Origin: an uncultured Oleispira sp.
GTDB taxonomy: Bacteria > Pseudomonadota > Gammaproteobacteria > Pseudomonadales > Oceanobacteraceae
Direction: 5' to 3'
DNA: 64,000 nt
Assembly: GCA_913019965.1 (NCBI GenBank)
Contig: CAJVZR010000013.1
Span: 1-64,000 of the forward strand
A program made the translations under genes and the position numbers. The notes beneath the pieces are model-generated. The model worked only from the letters and a program-made list of their open reading frames with translations. It searched no databases and was not told where the DNA came from. This document shows positions 1 to 7,379 of this stretch, piece after piece (within the stretch, counting starts at the first letter, position 1; every line of letters begins with the position of its first letter).

Positions 1-75
1 CAACAACAGGTTCAGCAACAACAGGTTCAGCAACAACAGGTTCAGCAACAACAGGTTCAGCAACAACAGGTTCAG
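1..75. repeat. 15-bp tandem repeat, five copies
   Basis: Five identical copies of CAACAACAGGTTCAG lie end to end and may continue left of the window. On the minus strand each encodes AEPVV. The unit is a multiple of three, so copy-number change would lengthen or shorten the linker without a frameshift. Confidence 0.95.
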
Positions 76-247
76 CAGCGGCTTCGATTGAAGGTTCACT
101 AACCTCTTCTACAATCCCTTCGCTCGGTGGACTCTTATCGATACTACTAGCTTCACTGGAATTACTATCTTCTGCTGCATAGCCGTTAATACTCAGCAGG
201 CCAGAGGTTATGAGTATGCTCAACAAACGTCCTTTCACAATATTCAT
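1..247 (-). CDS. Exported protein with AEPVV repeats (3' end outside window)
   Basis: The gene reads leftward and runs off the window start. The ATG at 247-245 begins MNIVKGRLLSILITSG..., a basic start and hydrophobic stretch ending in NGYA-A, which is a good Sec signal peptide with cleavage near residue 25. The mature part starts with an acidic, Ser-rich linker (AEDSNSSEAS) and then Ala-Glu-Pro-Val-Val repeats, encoded by 15-bp units at 1-75. A Pro/Glu-rich linker of this sort usually spans the periplasm or tethers a domain; the domain itself is not visible, so no function is assigned. Confidence 0.75.
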   Translation of the reverse strand, partial: MNIVKGRLLSILITSGLLSINGYAAEDSNSSEASSIDKSPPSEGIVEEVSEPSIEAAAEPVVAEPVVAEPVVAEPVVAEPVV

Positions 248-453
248 CCTATCAGTGTGTTGTTATCGATACGTGGCTATCAAAGCGTTACAAGCAAAAT
301 ATCTATTAGTAATGTACGCCGATTACTGTTAGTCAACCGAGCATTACTTCAAGTTTTTTAAAAAATACTGCACTAATTATGGCTGAAAAAACTATCCTTA
401 CTAATAGGAGCTTCAAAGAAGAGGTGAGTTTTGTAAGTAAGTCAGGATAAAGT

Positions 454-888
454 ATGAAAAAAACAGCAGGATTGAGTCATGCGCATATTCAAATGATTCT
501 GCAGAAGATTCCTTTTTTTAGGGATTTTATGCCAGATGAAAGAGAGCGCTTAGCGAATGAGCAAGATAGCTTCGTTATCGCGAGACCAAAAGAAGTTATA
601 GTGACAAAAGGTTCTATGGAAAGAGCTTTTTATATTCTATTGTCAGGTATTGTCGAAATCTTAGATGAACAGGGTCAAAAGTCCATTTTAGAATTATCTC
701 CAGGCCAAGTATTTGGTGAAATTACCTTTCTTACCGAAATACCTAGAACTTCTAATGTTCGCGCTCAGGATGTCTGTATCTTAATGAGAATTGATCAGGC
801 TTTAATGTCTCGCCTCCGAGCTGAGATACGTGAAAAAATTAAAGATCAGCTAATTGACAAGCTCGTGCAACGAATTTTGTCATCTTAA
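454..888 (+). CDS. Stand-alone cyclic-nucleotide-binding domain protein
   Basis: This 144-residue protein is almost entirely one cNMP-binding (CAP_ED) beta-roll. It has the phosphate-binding cassette region GQVFGEITFLTEIPRTSNVRA (residues about 84-104; FGE and the Arg of PRTS are the usual contacts). There is no C-terminal helix-turn-helix, so it is not a Crp/FNR transcription factor; it ends about 20 residues after the roll in a charged helix. Such single-domain proteins are thought to act as cytoplasmic cAMP or c-di-GMP sensors through partner proteins (family knowledge; ligand not predictable here). It stands alone, with its own leader at 248-453. Confidence 0.8.
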   Translation: MKKTAGLSHAHIQMILQKIPFFRDFMPDERERLANEQDSFVIARPKEVIVTKGSMERAFYILLSGIVEILDEQGQKSILELSPGQVFGEITFLTEIPRTSNVRAQDVCILMRIDQALMSRLRAEIREKIKDQLIDKLVQRILSS

Positions 889-911
889 TAGCCTCAGGTT
901 TTCTTTGCAGG

Positions 912-925
912 TTGATTTAGATCAA
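912..925 (+). promoter_or_regulatory. FNR/Anr-type box 1
   Basis: TTGATTTAGATCAA is an exact match to the FNR/Anr consensus TTGAT-N4-ATCAA. It lies 165 bp before the start of the small membrane protein at 1077 and 50 bp upstream of a second box. Confidence 0.75.
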
Positions 926-961
926 ACTTTTTATGCTGCTTATCAGGATCACTGACGAAAA

Positions 962-975
962 TTGATCCATGTCAA
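962..975 (+). promoter_or_regulatory. FNR/Anr-type box 2 with -10 element
   Basis: TTGATCCATGTCAA matches the FNR/Anr consensus at nine of ten half-site positions. A -10-like TAATCT at 997-1002 would put the transcription start near 1009, so the box centre (968.5) falls at about -41, the class II activator position. The downstream gene is the 47-residue membrane protein at 1077. Confidence 0.7.
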
Positions 976-1076
976 AAACCTTTTACCTCTAATTGCTAAT
1001 CTAACTTTATCAAGTCAATAAGCAGTAACAATAAATTCTAAACGTTATTGCTGGCCAATAAAAAGAGGTGCGAGTT

Positions 1077-1220
1077 ATGTATATGGATGAAGTTGTATTT
1101 GCTGGATTATTAATTGTATTCCTAACTTGCGCTTTCTTTGGCGGATTTTACGCAATGATTAAACGCGACATTGCTAGGAAAGGGACAGGCGCCCCTGATT
1201 CAAAGCCTTCTCAAACCTAA
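1077..1220 (+). CDS. 47-residue single-pass membrane protein, possibly CcoM-like
   Basis: Starts with ATG at 1077 behind an AGAGGTG ribosome site (about 1065-1071) and ends with TAA at 1220. Residues 6-28 form one transmembrane helix (VVFAGLLIVFLTCAFFGGF), followed by a short basic cytoplasmic tail (IKRDIARK). The MYxDxVVxAG start, FFGGF and following KRD resemble the tiny CcoM subunit of Pseudomonas cbb3 cytochrome oxidase as I remember it, and the two upstream Anr-type boxes suit an oxygen-regulated respiratory subunit. The link is an inference from a short sequence. A strong terminator follows, so it is a monocistronic unit. Confidence 0.65.
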   Translation: MYMDEVVFAGLLIVFLTCAFFGGFYAMIKRDIARKGTGAPDSKPSQT

Positions 1221-1248
1221 ACCAGTTTCTGTGCTGAGTACCTTGCTC

Positions 1249-1279
1249 GGGCCTCAAAATATTTTGATGGCCCTTTTTT
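1249..1279 (+). terminator. Rho-independent terminator
   Basis: GGGCC-TCAAAAT pairs with ATTTTGA-T-GGCCC and is followed by six T. It ends the small membrane-protein transcript. Confidence 0.85.
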
Positions 1280-1327
1280 CGTTTTAAAAAATATTCAATA
1301 ACCGTCATAATAGCCGCATAATTTTTT

Positions 1328-2827
1328 ATGGGTTTACTCATGCGGTCTTTTTATCTTAGAACTATCAGAATTCCTTTTATTCAAATTCCCTACACTATTT
1401 CAATATTAGTAATTTCTTCACTGATAGCGTTCTCAAATGCTCATGCTTCTGTGCTTGAAGATGGCTGGTTTCAGCAAGGCGATGCTTGGCTTAAAAATAA
1501 ATTAACTGTTTTACAAAGCGAAGCAGATTATAAACAATCGTTGAAAGCTAAAAATGTCATTCTCGTTGTCGGTGATGGTATGAGTATTACCACGTTAACA
1601 GCTTCACGTATTTGGCAAGGGCAGCAGGCGGGGTTATTAGGTGAGGAGCATTTTTTACACTTCGAGCAATATCCTCATAGCGCATTAATCAAAACCTATA
1701 ATACCAATCAACAGTCTCCTGACTCTGCGGGCACGATGAGTGCGATGATGACAGGCGTGAAAACTCGAGCCGGGTTAATCAGTATCGGGCCTGAGCAAGA
1801 TAGAACCGATTGTAAAAACAGTGAGAAATATCATCAGCAAACCTTGTTTGAATGGGGGCATGATAAAGGATTTTCGACTGGTGTCGTCACCACGGCTCGA
1901 TTAACTCATGCGACCCCAGCGGCAACTTATGCCCACAGCCCTGACCGTGGATGGGAAGGGGATCTTCTGCGTCATCCTAATGCTTATTGGTATGGCTGTG
2001 ATTCTATTGCTAAGCAGTTAGTAGAAAAAGCCTATCCTGCAGGCTTAGATATTGCCTTGGGTGGTGGAGCTTCGAAATTAGAAGGTTATTTTGAAAGCTT
2101 TCAACAGCAATTTGGCCAGCAGCAATTAATTCAAAATCAGCAGCAACTATTACAACTCAATTCAAATTCGAATAGGCAATCAGCTCCAATTTTGGGCGTT
2201 TTTTCATCTGGCCATATGGCGTTTGAATTGGATCGTAAAAAAAGATCGGAAAATAAACAACCGTCATTAAAATCAATGGCTGAGCAGGCGCTAAAATACC
2301 TACAAAATAAACAAACTCCTTATTTATTCGTCGTAGAGGGGGCTCGAATTGATCAGGCTCACCATAAAGGTAATGCCGCGCGGGCATTAGCGGAAACCTC
2401 AATGTTAGCTGAAACGGTCGCACGCTTAGATGAGCTGACGGATGATGAGGATACTTTAATCATTGTCACCGCGGATCATAGCCATAGCTTCGTCATGGCC
2501 GGATACCCTAAGCGGGGGAACCCTATTCTTGCGACGGCAAAAAATCAGCAAGATGAAGTGGTATTGGCTAATGACGGCTTACCTTATACGACTTTAGGTT
2601 ACGCCAATGGTAAAGCCTATGGCCGTCAGTTTTTCCATGATACTGCGAGTGATAATGAACATGTCGATTTTCATCAAGGCGTTGCGATACCTTTACGATC
2701 GGAAACTCATGGCAGTGATGATGTTGCATTACACGCCAAGGGCCCTAGGGCTTATTTATTCTCGGGTTTAATGGAGCAAAATGAAATTTTCCACACCATT
2801 TTACAGGCACTAGAAGGGAGAAAATAA
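1328..2827 (+). CDS. Exported alkaline phosphatase (PhoA family), copy 1
   Basis: A 499-residue periplasmic phosphomonoesterase that would release phosphate from organic esters using two Zn and one Mg. Visible family motifs in order: VVGDGMS (metal Asp), PDSAGT (nucleophile Ser), the TARLTHATPAA segment, EGARIDQAHHKG (metal Glu, Asp, His), TADHSHS (Asp, His) and ETHGSDD (last Zn His). An N-terminal signal peptide ends near SNAHA. ATG 1328 has no ribosome site; ATG 1340 (MRSFYLRT) sits behind a GGG and is an equally good start. Its TAA is one base from the start of the second phosphatase, so the two are co-translated. No Pho box was identified. Confidence 0.9.
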   Translation: MGLLMRSFYLRTIRIPFIQIPYTISILVISSLIAFSNAHASVLEDGWFQQGDAWLKNKLTVLQSEADYKQSLKAKNVILVVGDGMSITTLTASRIWQGQQAGLLGEEHFLHFEQYPHSALIKTYNTNQQSPDSAGTMSAMMTGVKTRAGLISIGPEQDRTDCKNSEKYHQQTLFEWGHDKGFSTGVVTTARLTHATPAATYAHSPDRGWEGDLLRHPNAYWYGCDSIAKQLVEKAYPAGLDIALGGGASKLEGYFESFQQQFGQQQLIQNQQQLLQLNSNSNRQSAPILGVFSSGHMAFELDRKKRSENKQPSLKSMAEQALKYLQNKQTPYLFVVEGARIDQAHHKGNAARALAETSMLAETVARLDELTDDEDTLIIVTADHSHSFVMAGYPKRGNPILATAKNQQDEVVLANDGLPYTTLGYANGKAYGRQFFHDTASDNEHVDFHQGVAIPLRSETHGSDDVALHAKGPRAYLFSGLMEQNEIFHTILQALEGRK

Positions 2828-2828
2828 G

Positions 2829-4358
2829 ATGAGAAAATTTATTAAGTTATCACTGCTATCCAGCCTAATCGTTTTATTAATCGCTTGTGCCGCTGATCTT
2901 CCCGTTCAGGATTCAAAAACCTCTAAGCAGTGGTTTCAGCAAGGGCATGATGCCGTTGTAAATAGAGAACGTTTATTAATACAACAGCAGAAAAAATTGA
3001 ATCAAGATATTCAATCATCTGCTAAAGCCAAGAATATTATTTTTGTTGTTGGTGATGGAATGGGAGTTAGTACATTAACCGCTGCGAGAATCTTTGTGGG
3101 CCAGCAGCAAGGGTTGTTAGGGGAAGAGTTTGCCTTGAGTTTTGAACAGTTTCCTCATAGCGCGTTGGTGAAAACCTATAACGTTGATTTACAAACTCCC
3201 GATTCTGCGGGCACGATGTCAGCATTAATGACGGGAGTGAAAACCAATGAGGGAGTTATTAGCCTGCCAGAATCTACTGTTCGTGGGCAATGTAACCCAC
3301 AACATGCTCTGCCTACCTTGATCGATTATGCAAAAGCTAAGGGTAAAAGCACAGCGATGGTGACGACGGCTCGAGTAACCCATGCGACTCCGGCTACAAC
3401 CTATGCTCATAGTAGTGATCGAAATTGGGAAAGCGATAATGCGATGTCGCAACAAGCTAAAGACCAAGGTTGTGAAGATATCGCGAGTCAATTTGTAAAT
3501 TCAAAAACGAGCTCACTGGATATTTTATTCGGTGGAGGCCGTCGGCATTTTCTACCTAAGGCACTGGGAGGAAAGCGACTAGATGAGAAAAATTTAATTA
3601 AACAGTGGCAAAAGAAAGGTCACTACGTTGATTCATCTTCGGCTTTATTGTCTCTTGGACAGCAAGCTATGATCGAAGATGAAGCTCAGATTAATAAACC
3701 CTGGCTTGGATTATTTTCCTTCTCTCACATGGACTATGCGTACCAACGGCCACCAGAACAACCTTCATTACAACAGATGACTGAGGTTGCGTTACAGAGA
3801 TTGAAAAAGAACCCAGAAGGATTTGCTTTAGTCATTGAAGCGGGGCGCATTGACCATGGTCATCATGCCGGCATGGCTTATAAAGCATTAACCGAGACTC
3901 AAGAATTACATGAGACCGTCGCATGGCTATTAACTCAAGTCGATCTGGAAGAAACACTGATCGTCGTTACCGCTGATCATAGCCACACATTAACCCTGGG
4001 TGGATATCCTACCCGTGGCAATCCGATTTTAGGGGAGGTAAAAGGGAATGATAGTGAAGGTTATCCAGAGAGTTCACCTAGCTTGGACCAAAACTGGCAA
4101 CCTTATACTTCATTATCTTATCGAGATGGCCCGGGGGCTATTACCTCAAACTCTAAGGAGAATGAAGAGGATGAGCGAGGTGATAAGGTCCTTGATGTAT
4201 ATGCTCCAAATTATAAGCAAGTCGCCTTAGTACCGATGGATTATGAGACTCATGGTGGAGAAGATGTGGCTTTATATGCCATCGGCCCTTGGTCTCAGTT
4301 ATTTAGTGGCACCTTGGAGCAACATTGGATATTTCATGCATTGAAATACGCAATGTAA
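2829..4358 (+). CDS. Alkaline phosphatase lipoprotein (PhoA family), copy 2
   Basis: A tandem paralogue of the preceding gene, 509 residues. It has the same ordered motifs: VVGDGMG, PDSAGTMSALMTG, TARVTHATPATTYAHS, EAGRIDHGHHAG, TADHSHT and ETHGGED. Unlike copy 1, the N terminus is a lipoprotein signal with lipobox LIAC (Cys20), so the enzyme should be lipid-anchored rather than soluble. It also has an acidic insert (SKENEEDERGDK) before the last metal His. The ATG follows the TAA of copy 1 after one base. The pair would give soluble and membrane-bound phosphatase from one transcript. Confidence 0.9.
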   Translation: MRKFIKLSLLSSLIVLLIACAADLPVQDSKTSKQWFQQGHDAVVNRERLLIQQQKKLNQDIQSSAKAKNIIFVVGDGMGVSTLTAARIFVGQQQGLLGEEFALSFEQFPHSALVKTYNVDLQTPDSAGTMSALMTGVKTNEGVISLPESTVRGQCNPQHALPTLIDYAKAKGKSTAMVTTARVTHATPATTYAHSSDRNWESDNAMSQQAKDQGCEDIASQFVNSKTSSLDILFGGGRRHFLPKALGGKRLDEKNLIKQWQKKGHYVDSSSALLSLGQQAMIEDEAQINKPWLGLFSFSHMDYAYQRPPEQPSLQQMTEVALQRLKKNPEGFALVIEAGRIDHGHHAGMAYKALTETQELHETVAWLLTQVDLEETLIVVTADHSHTLTLGGYPTRGNPILGEVKGNDSEGYPESSPSLDQNWQPYTSLSYRDGPGAITSNSKENEEDERGDKVLDVYAPNYKQVALVPMDYETHGGEDVALYAIGPWSQLFSGTLEQHWIFHALKYAM

Positions 4359-4372
4359 CAAAAAGAGTGACT

Positions 4373-4408
4373 AGCCTATATTTTAAAACCCTAATGAAAA
4401 CATAGGCT
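4373..4408 (+). terminator. Hairpin after the phosphatase pair
   Basis: AGCCTAT-A-TTTT pairs with AAAA-C-ATAGGCT around an 11-base loop. No long T run follows, so termination is only suggested by position. Confidence 0.4.
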
Positions 4409-4519
4409 TATACAGTCTATTTATATCTGAGTATCTTAGTCAGGTATAATAACTGTATTCACATTGAACGCTCATTCAAAGTAGATATAATGCGCCAAAG
4501 AATAGATTTGGGAGGGAGT

Positions 4520-4768
4520 ATGCGTTGTAATTACTGTAAGAAAGCCGTTTTAGGCGCTAGCCCTATTACAGTCCCTGGGTTGGGCCCAGCTCATGAGATT
4601 TGCTACCAAACACATTTAGTGCGTAAGCGTATATTCTCGGGGCTAAATATCGCAGCTTTGGATGATCAGCAATTAGCTGAGCTGTCTGATCTGGTGTTGA
4701 TGGAAAAGAATGCTCGTATGAGTGAAATAATGGAGAATACTGAAGAATTTGAGATAGAATTGTTTTAA
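4520..4768 (+). CDS. Small CxxC protein, DUF2175-like
   Basis: An 82-residue cytoplasmic protein of unknown function. The start chosen is ATG 4520, because GGAGGGAG (4511-4518) lies just before it; an upstream in-frame ATG at 4490 lacks one. It opens with MRCNYCKKAVLG, a CxxC pair, and a single Cys (HEICYQTH) follows 20 residues later, a possible zinc or redox site. The C-terminal half is helical and acidic (LDDQQLAELSDLVLMEKNAR). The layout resembles DUF2175-type proteins. It is 30 bp from trmN6 and probably shares its transcript. Confidence 0.7.
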   Translation: MRCNYCKKAVLGASPITVPGLGPAHEICYQTHLVRKRIFSGLNIAALDDQQLAELSDLVLMEKNARMSEIMENTEEFEIELF

Positions 4769-4798
4769 TTTCATCACGTATTTAAGCCTAATCAAGCT

Positions 4799-5566
4799 AT
4801 GTCTACTTTTCGTTTACAGCAATTCTCCATCGAACAAACTCAATCTGGAATGAAAATTTGCTCTGACAGTTTGTTATTTGGTGCCATGATTCCAATTGCT
4901 GACGCAAAACGGATATTGGATATTGGCACGGGGACCGGAATCTTATCTTTAATGCAGGGGCAAAAATCGGCCGATAACAAGTCAGCCTCTGTAGAGCAAA
5001 TTACTGCTATCGAATTAACCCATGCGGCGGCCGTTGAAGCTCAGGATAATTTTTCTGCTAGCCCTTGGCATGAACACCTCTTTATCATTGAGCAAGATAT
5101 CCAAAGTTTTTCTACACAAGCTGAATCGCCACGTTATGATTTGATTATCTGTAATCCGCCGTTTTTTGATCAGCATACTAAAACCCAATCAGAACAAATA
5201 TTGCGTCATACCGCACGGCATACCGACAGCCTTACTTATCCTGACCTTTGCCAAAGTATCGAACGTTTAATCACAAAAAATGGTCGTGCCTTTTTATTAT
5301 TACCGTTAATGGCGTTATCCGAATTCTATTCTATTGCCGCTCAATATCACCTTTATCCCATTGAGCAAACGAATATTGCTGAATCTAAGAGCCATCAGCC
5401 GAAGGTTGCTATGATAGAGTTACAGAATTATCAAAACAAAGCGGCCAAAAAAGAAACCACAATTTATAAGTTTAGTTCTGCCAATCAACACAGCCCTGAA
5501 GTAAGAGAATTCTTAGCTCCTTTTTTATTGCGGTATGAGAATAAAGAGCAGTATACAAGAGACTGA
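4799..5566 (+). CDS. trmN6: tRNA1(Val) A37 N6-methyltransferase
   Basis: A 255-residue SAM-dependent methyltransferase (YfiC family) that adds a methyl group to N6 of A37 in tRNA-Val1. The N terminus FRLQQFSIEQTQSGMKICSDSLLFGA is typical of YfiC. The SAM site motif I is ILDIGTGTGILSL (about residues 39-51), and the N6-amino catalytic motif NPPFF lies near residues 117-121. The C-terminal third completes the Rossmann sheet (FLLLPLMALSEFY). Length is close to the E. coli protein. Confidence 0.88.
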   Translation: MSTFRLQQFSIEQTQSGMKICSDSLLFGAMIPIADAKRILDIGTGTGILSLMQGQKSADNKSASVEQITAIELTHAAAVEAQDNFSASPWHEHLFIIEQDIQSFSTQAESPRYDLIICNPPFFDQHTKTQSEQILRHTARHTDSLTYPDLCQSIERLITKNGRAFLLLPLMALSEFYSIAAQYHLYPIEQTNIAESKSHQPKVAMIELQNYQNKAAKKETTIYKFSSANQHSPEVREFLAPFLLRYENKEQYTRD

Positions 5567-5586
5567 CCTCAGGATAGAGTAAGCTT

Positions 5587-6459
5587 TTGATCCTTGATAT
5601 AGATACTATGCATAAGTCGAATAACCTAGAAGCTGCTTCTATTAACTCATTTCAGCGACAAGCTTGGCTCATTGCCGAGCAAGAACTGCAGACCTCATTT
5701 GCCAGTAAACGCGGATTGTTTGTAAGCATTGTTTTCATCGCAATTTGGACGCTGTTATTATTTTATCCTATTCAATTTTCTGCTGAGGCTATGCACAGCC
5801 CTGATAACGCTTCTTTAATGATCAGTCTATTGAGTGTGGTTGGACTGGAGCCTTTGAAGAATTGGCAATTGGCTGAATTTGCTATTTATTGGGTGGTTGC
5901 GCTGTATTTATTTCCGGCTTCCAGTATTTTAATGGCCGCAGACCAAATGATTTCTGAACGTAATCGCGGGGGGCTTCGCTTTCTAACGTTACGCTGTAGC
6001 CGAGGGCAAATCTTCTTTGGTCGCTTTATGGGGCATCTATTAATTCAGTCCATTTTACTGGCGACTACAGTGCTTATTACTTATCTGCTGTTATTAATAA
6101 ATAACCCTGAAACTTGGCTGGATGGTATAAAAATCATGCCGTTATTGTTGTTAAATCTGGTCTTAGTTATTTGCCCCTTCATTGCTTTGATGAGCTTGCT
6201 ATCGGTATTAATGACGTCGGTTCGAATGGCGTCTTTAGTCGCGATAATTGCTTTATCACTGGGTGGGTTTTTAGTGAATTACCTAGCATCGTACTTACCA
6301 GTACTTTCAGTTTTTAATTATTGGATACCTGGCTCTCAAGTCGCACAGATGGCTCAATCAACTCCTAGTATTGCTTTGCTTTCGCTATGGAGTCCGATGA
6401 TGCAGACGGTGGGGTTCTTGTTATTAGGCTATGGATTGTTTAAGAGGCAGGCGATATGA
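5587..6459 (+). CDS. ABC-2 type transporter permease
   Basis: A 290-residue inner-membrane protein with about six hydrophobic helices: an N-terminal one near residues 40-60, a loop, then helices near 105-122, 150-170, 185-210, 215-235 and 265-285. The motif ISERNRGGLRFL after the second helix matches the cytosolic coupling loop of NosY/CcmB-type ABC-2 permeases. Its last codon overlaps the ATPase start (ATGA at 6456), so the two form a transporter. The listed start is TTG 5587; ATG 5608 is also possible. The cargo cannot be read from the sequence. Confidence 0.8.
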   Translation: MILDIDTMHKSNNLEAASINSFQRQAWLIAEQELQTSFASKRGLFVSIVFIAIWTLLLFYPIQFSAEAMHSPDNASLMISLLSVVGLEPLKNWQLAEFAIYWVVALYLFPASSILMAADQMISERNRGGLRFLTLRCSRGQIFFGRFMGHLLIQSILLATTVLITYLLLLINNPETWLDGIKIMPLLLLNLVLVICPFIALMSLLSVLMTSVRMASLVAIIALSLGGFLVNYLASYLPVLSVFNYWIPGSQVAQMAQSTPSIALLSLWSPMMQTVGFLLLGYGLFKRQAI

Positions 6460-7367
6460 GTGCTCTAATTGAATGCCTAAATTTGAATAAATCGTTCGGA
6501 ATGAAGAAGGCATTGGAAAATGTCAGTTTTGAAGTTCAATCAGGGCAACCGATTGCCTTAGTTGGACCCAATGGTGCAGGTAAAAGCACTTTGTTTGGCA
6601 TTTTATCAGGTTATTTACCCGCCACATCGGGGGAAGCCAAGATCTTGGGGCATAGCGTCGGAAGCCCTGAATTAATTGGTCGTATCGGAGCTTTACCCCA
6701 AGACGCGTTGTTTGACCCTAATCTTACTATCATGCAGCAATTAAGTTTTTTAGCGCGGCTACAAGGCTATCGTCGCAATGCCAGTTTATTAGAAGCGGCT
6801 AGAGTATTGGAGTTGATGCAGCTAACGGATGTTGCAAACGAAAAAATAACCGCGTTGAGTCATGGTATGAAAAAGCGTGTCGCCATAGCTCAAGCGTTGA
6901 TGGGAGAGCCTGAACTGGTTTTATTGGATGAGCCGACGGCGGGATTAGATCCTGAAAATGCGCGTAATATTCGACAGCAAGTAACAGCGTTGGCTGGTGA
7001 GACAACCTTCTTAATCAGCTCACATAACTTGGCAGAGTTAGAAAGAATGTGTGGCCAAGTTTTGCATTTAGATCAAGGGGAGTTAAAAGCACAGAAAATT
7101 ATTGGTCAGCAGGCTGAACAGCAATCTTTGGCGTATATAACCTTACGCTTAAAAGAGGCTGATACGGGGATTAAAAGCAAGATCAGTCGGTTAAAAGCTG
7201 TTATGCAGGTCGATGTAAAACAGCAGGATGAGTTAATTATTCGATATGATTCGCGTCAAAATGCGATACTTGATCAGGAGCTACTGAAATTACTGGCCGA
7301 TCAGAAGCTCAGCTATCGTCAGATTACTCATGGACAGTCTTTGGAAGATCAGCTCTTTCAAAAATAA
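6456..7367 (+). CDS. ABC transporter ATP-binding protein
   Basis: A 303-residue ATPase partner of the overlapping permease. Walker A is GPNGAGKST (about residues 37-45), the signature is LSHGMKKRVAIAQAL, Walker B plus the catalytic Glu is LVLLDEPTAGLDP, and the switch His is in LISSHN. The DrrA/NosF-like C-terminal extension of about 90 residues (from LDQGELKAQK) is present. Drug, lipid or copper-site exporters all use this subfamily, so the substrate is left open. It converges with the GGDEF/EAL gene, with only 12 bp between the two stop codons. Confidence 0.85.
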   Translation: MSALIECLNLNKSFGMKKALENVSFEVQSGQPIALVGPNGAGKSTLFGILSGYLPATSGEAKILGHSVGSPELIGRIGALPQDALFDPNLTIMQQLSFLARLQGYRRNASLLEAARVLELMQLTDVANEKITALSHGMKKRVAIAQALMGEPELVLLDEPTAGLDPENARNIRQQVTALAGETTFLISSHNLAELERMCGQVLHLDQGELKAQKIIGQQAEQQSLAYITLRLKEADTGIKSKISRLKAVMQVDVKQQDELIIRYDSRQNAILDQELLKLLADQKLSYRQITHGQSLEDQLFQK

Positions 7368-7379
7368 TAAAGGCTAGTA

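Noticed and set aside
1-75. Short regular repeats at the window edge as a CRISPR array
   Set aside because: The 15-bp units are directly adjacent with no spacers and encode AEPVV in a signal-peptide-bearing gene.
454-888. FNR- or Crp-type transcription factor acting on the nearby boxes
   Set aside because: There is no helix-turn-helix and no N-terminal Fe-S cysteines; only the nucleotide-binding roll is present.
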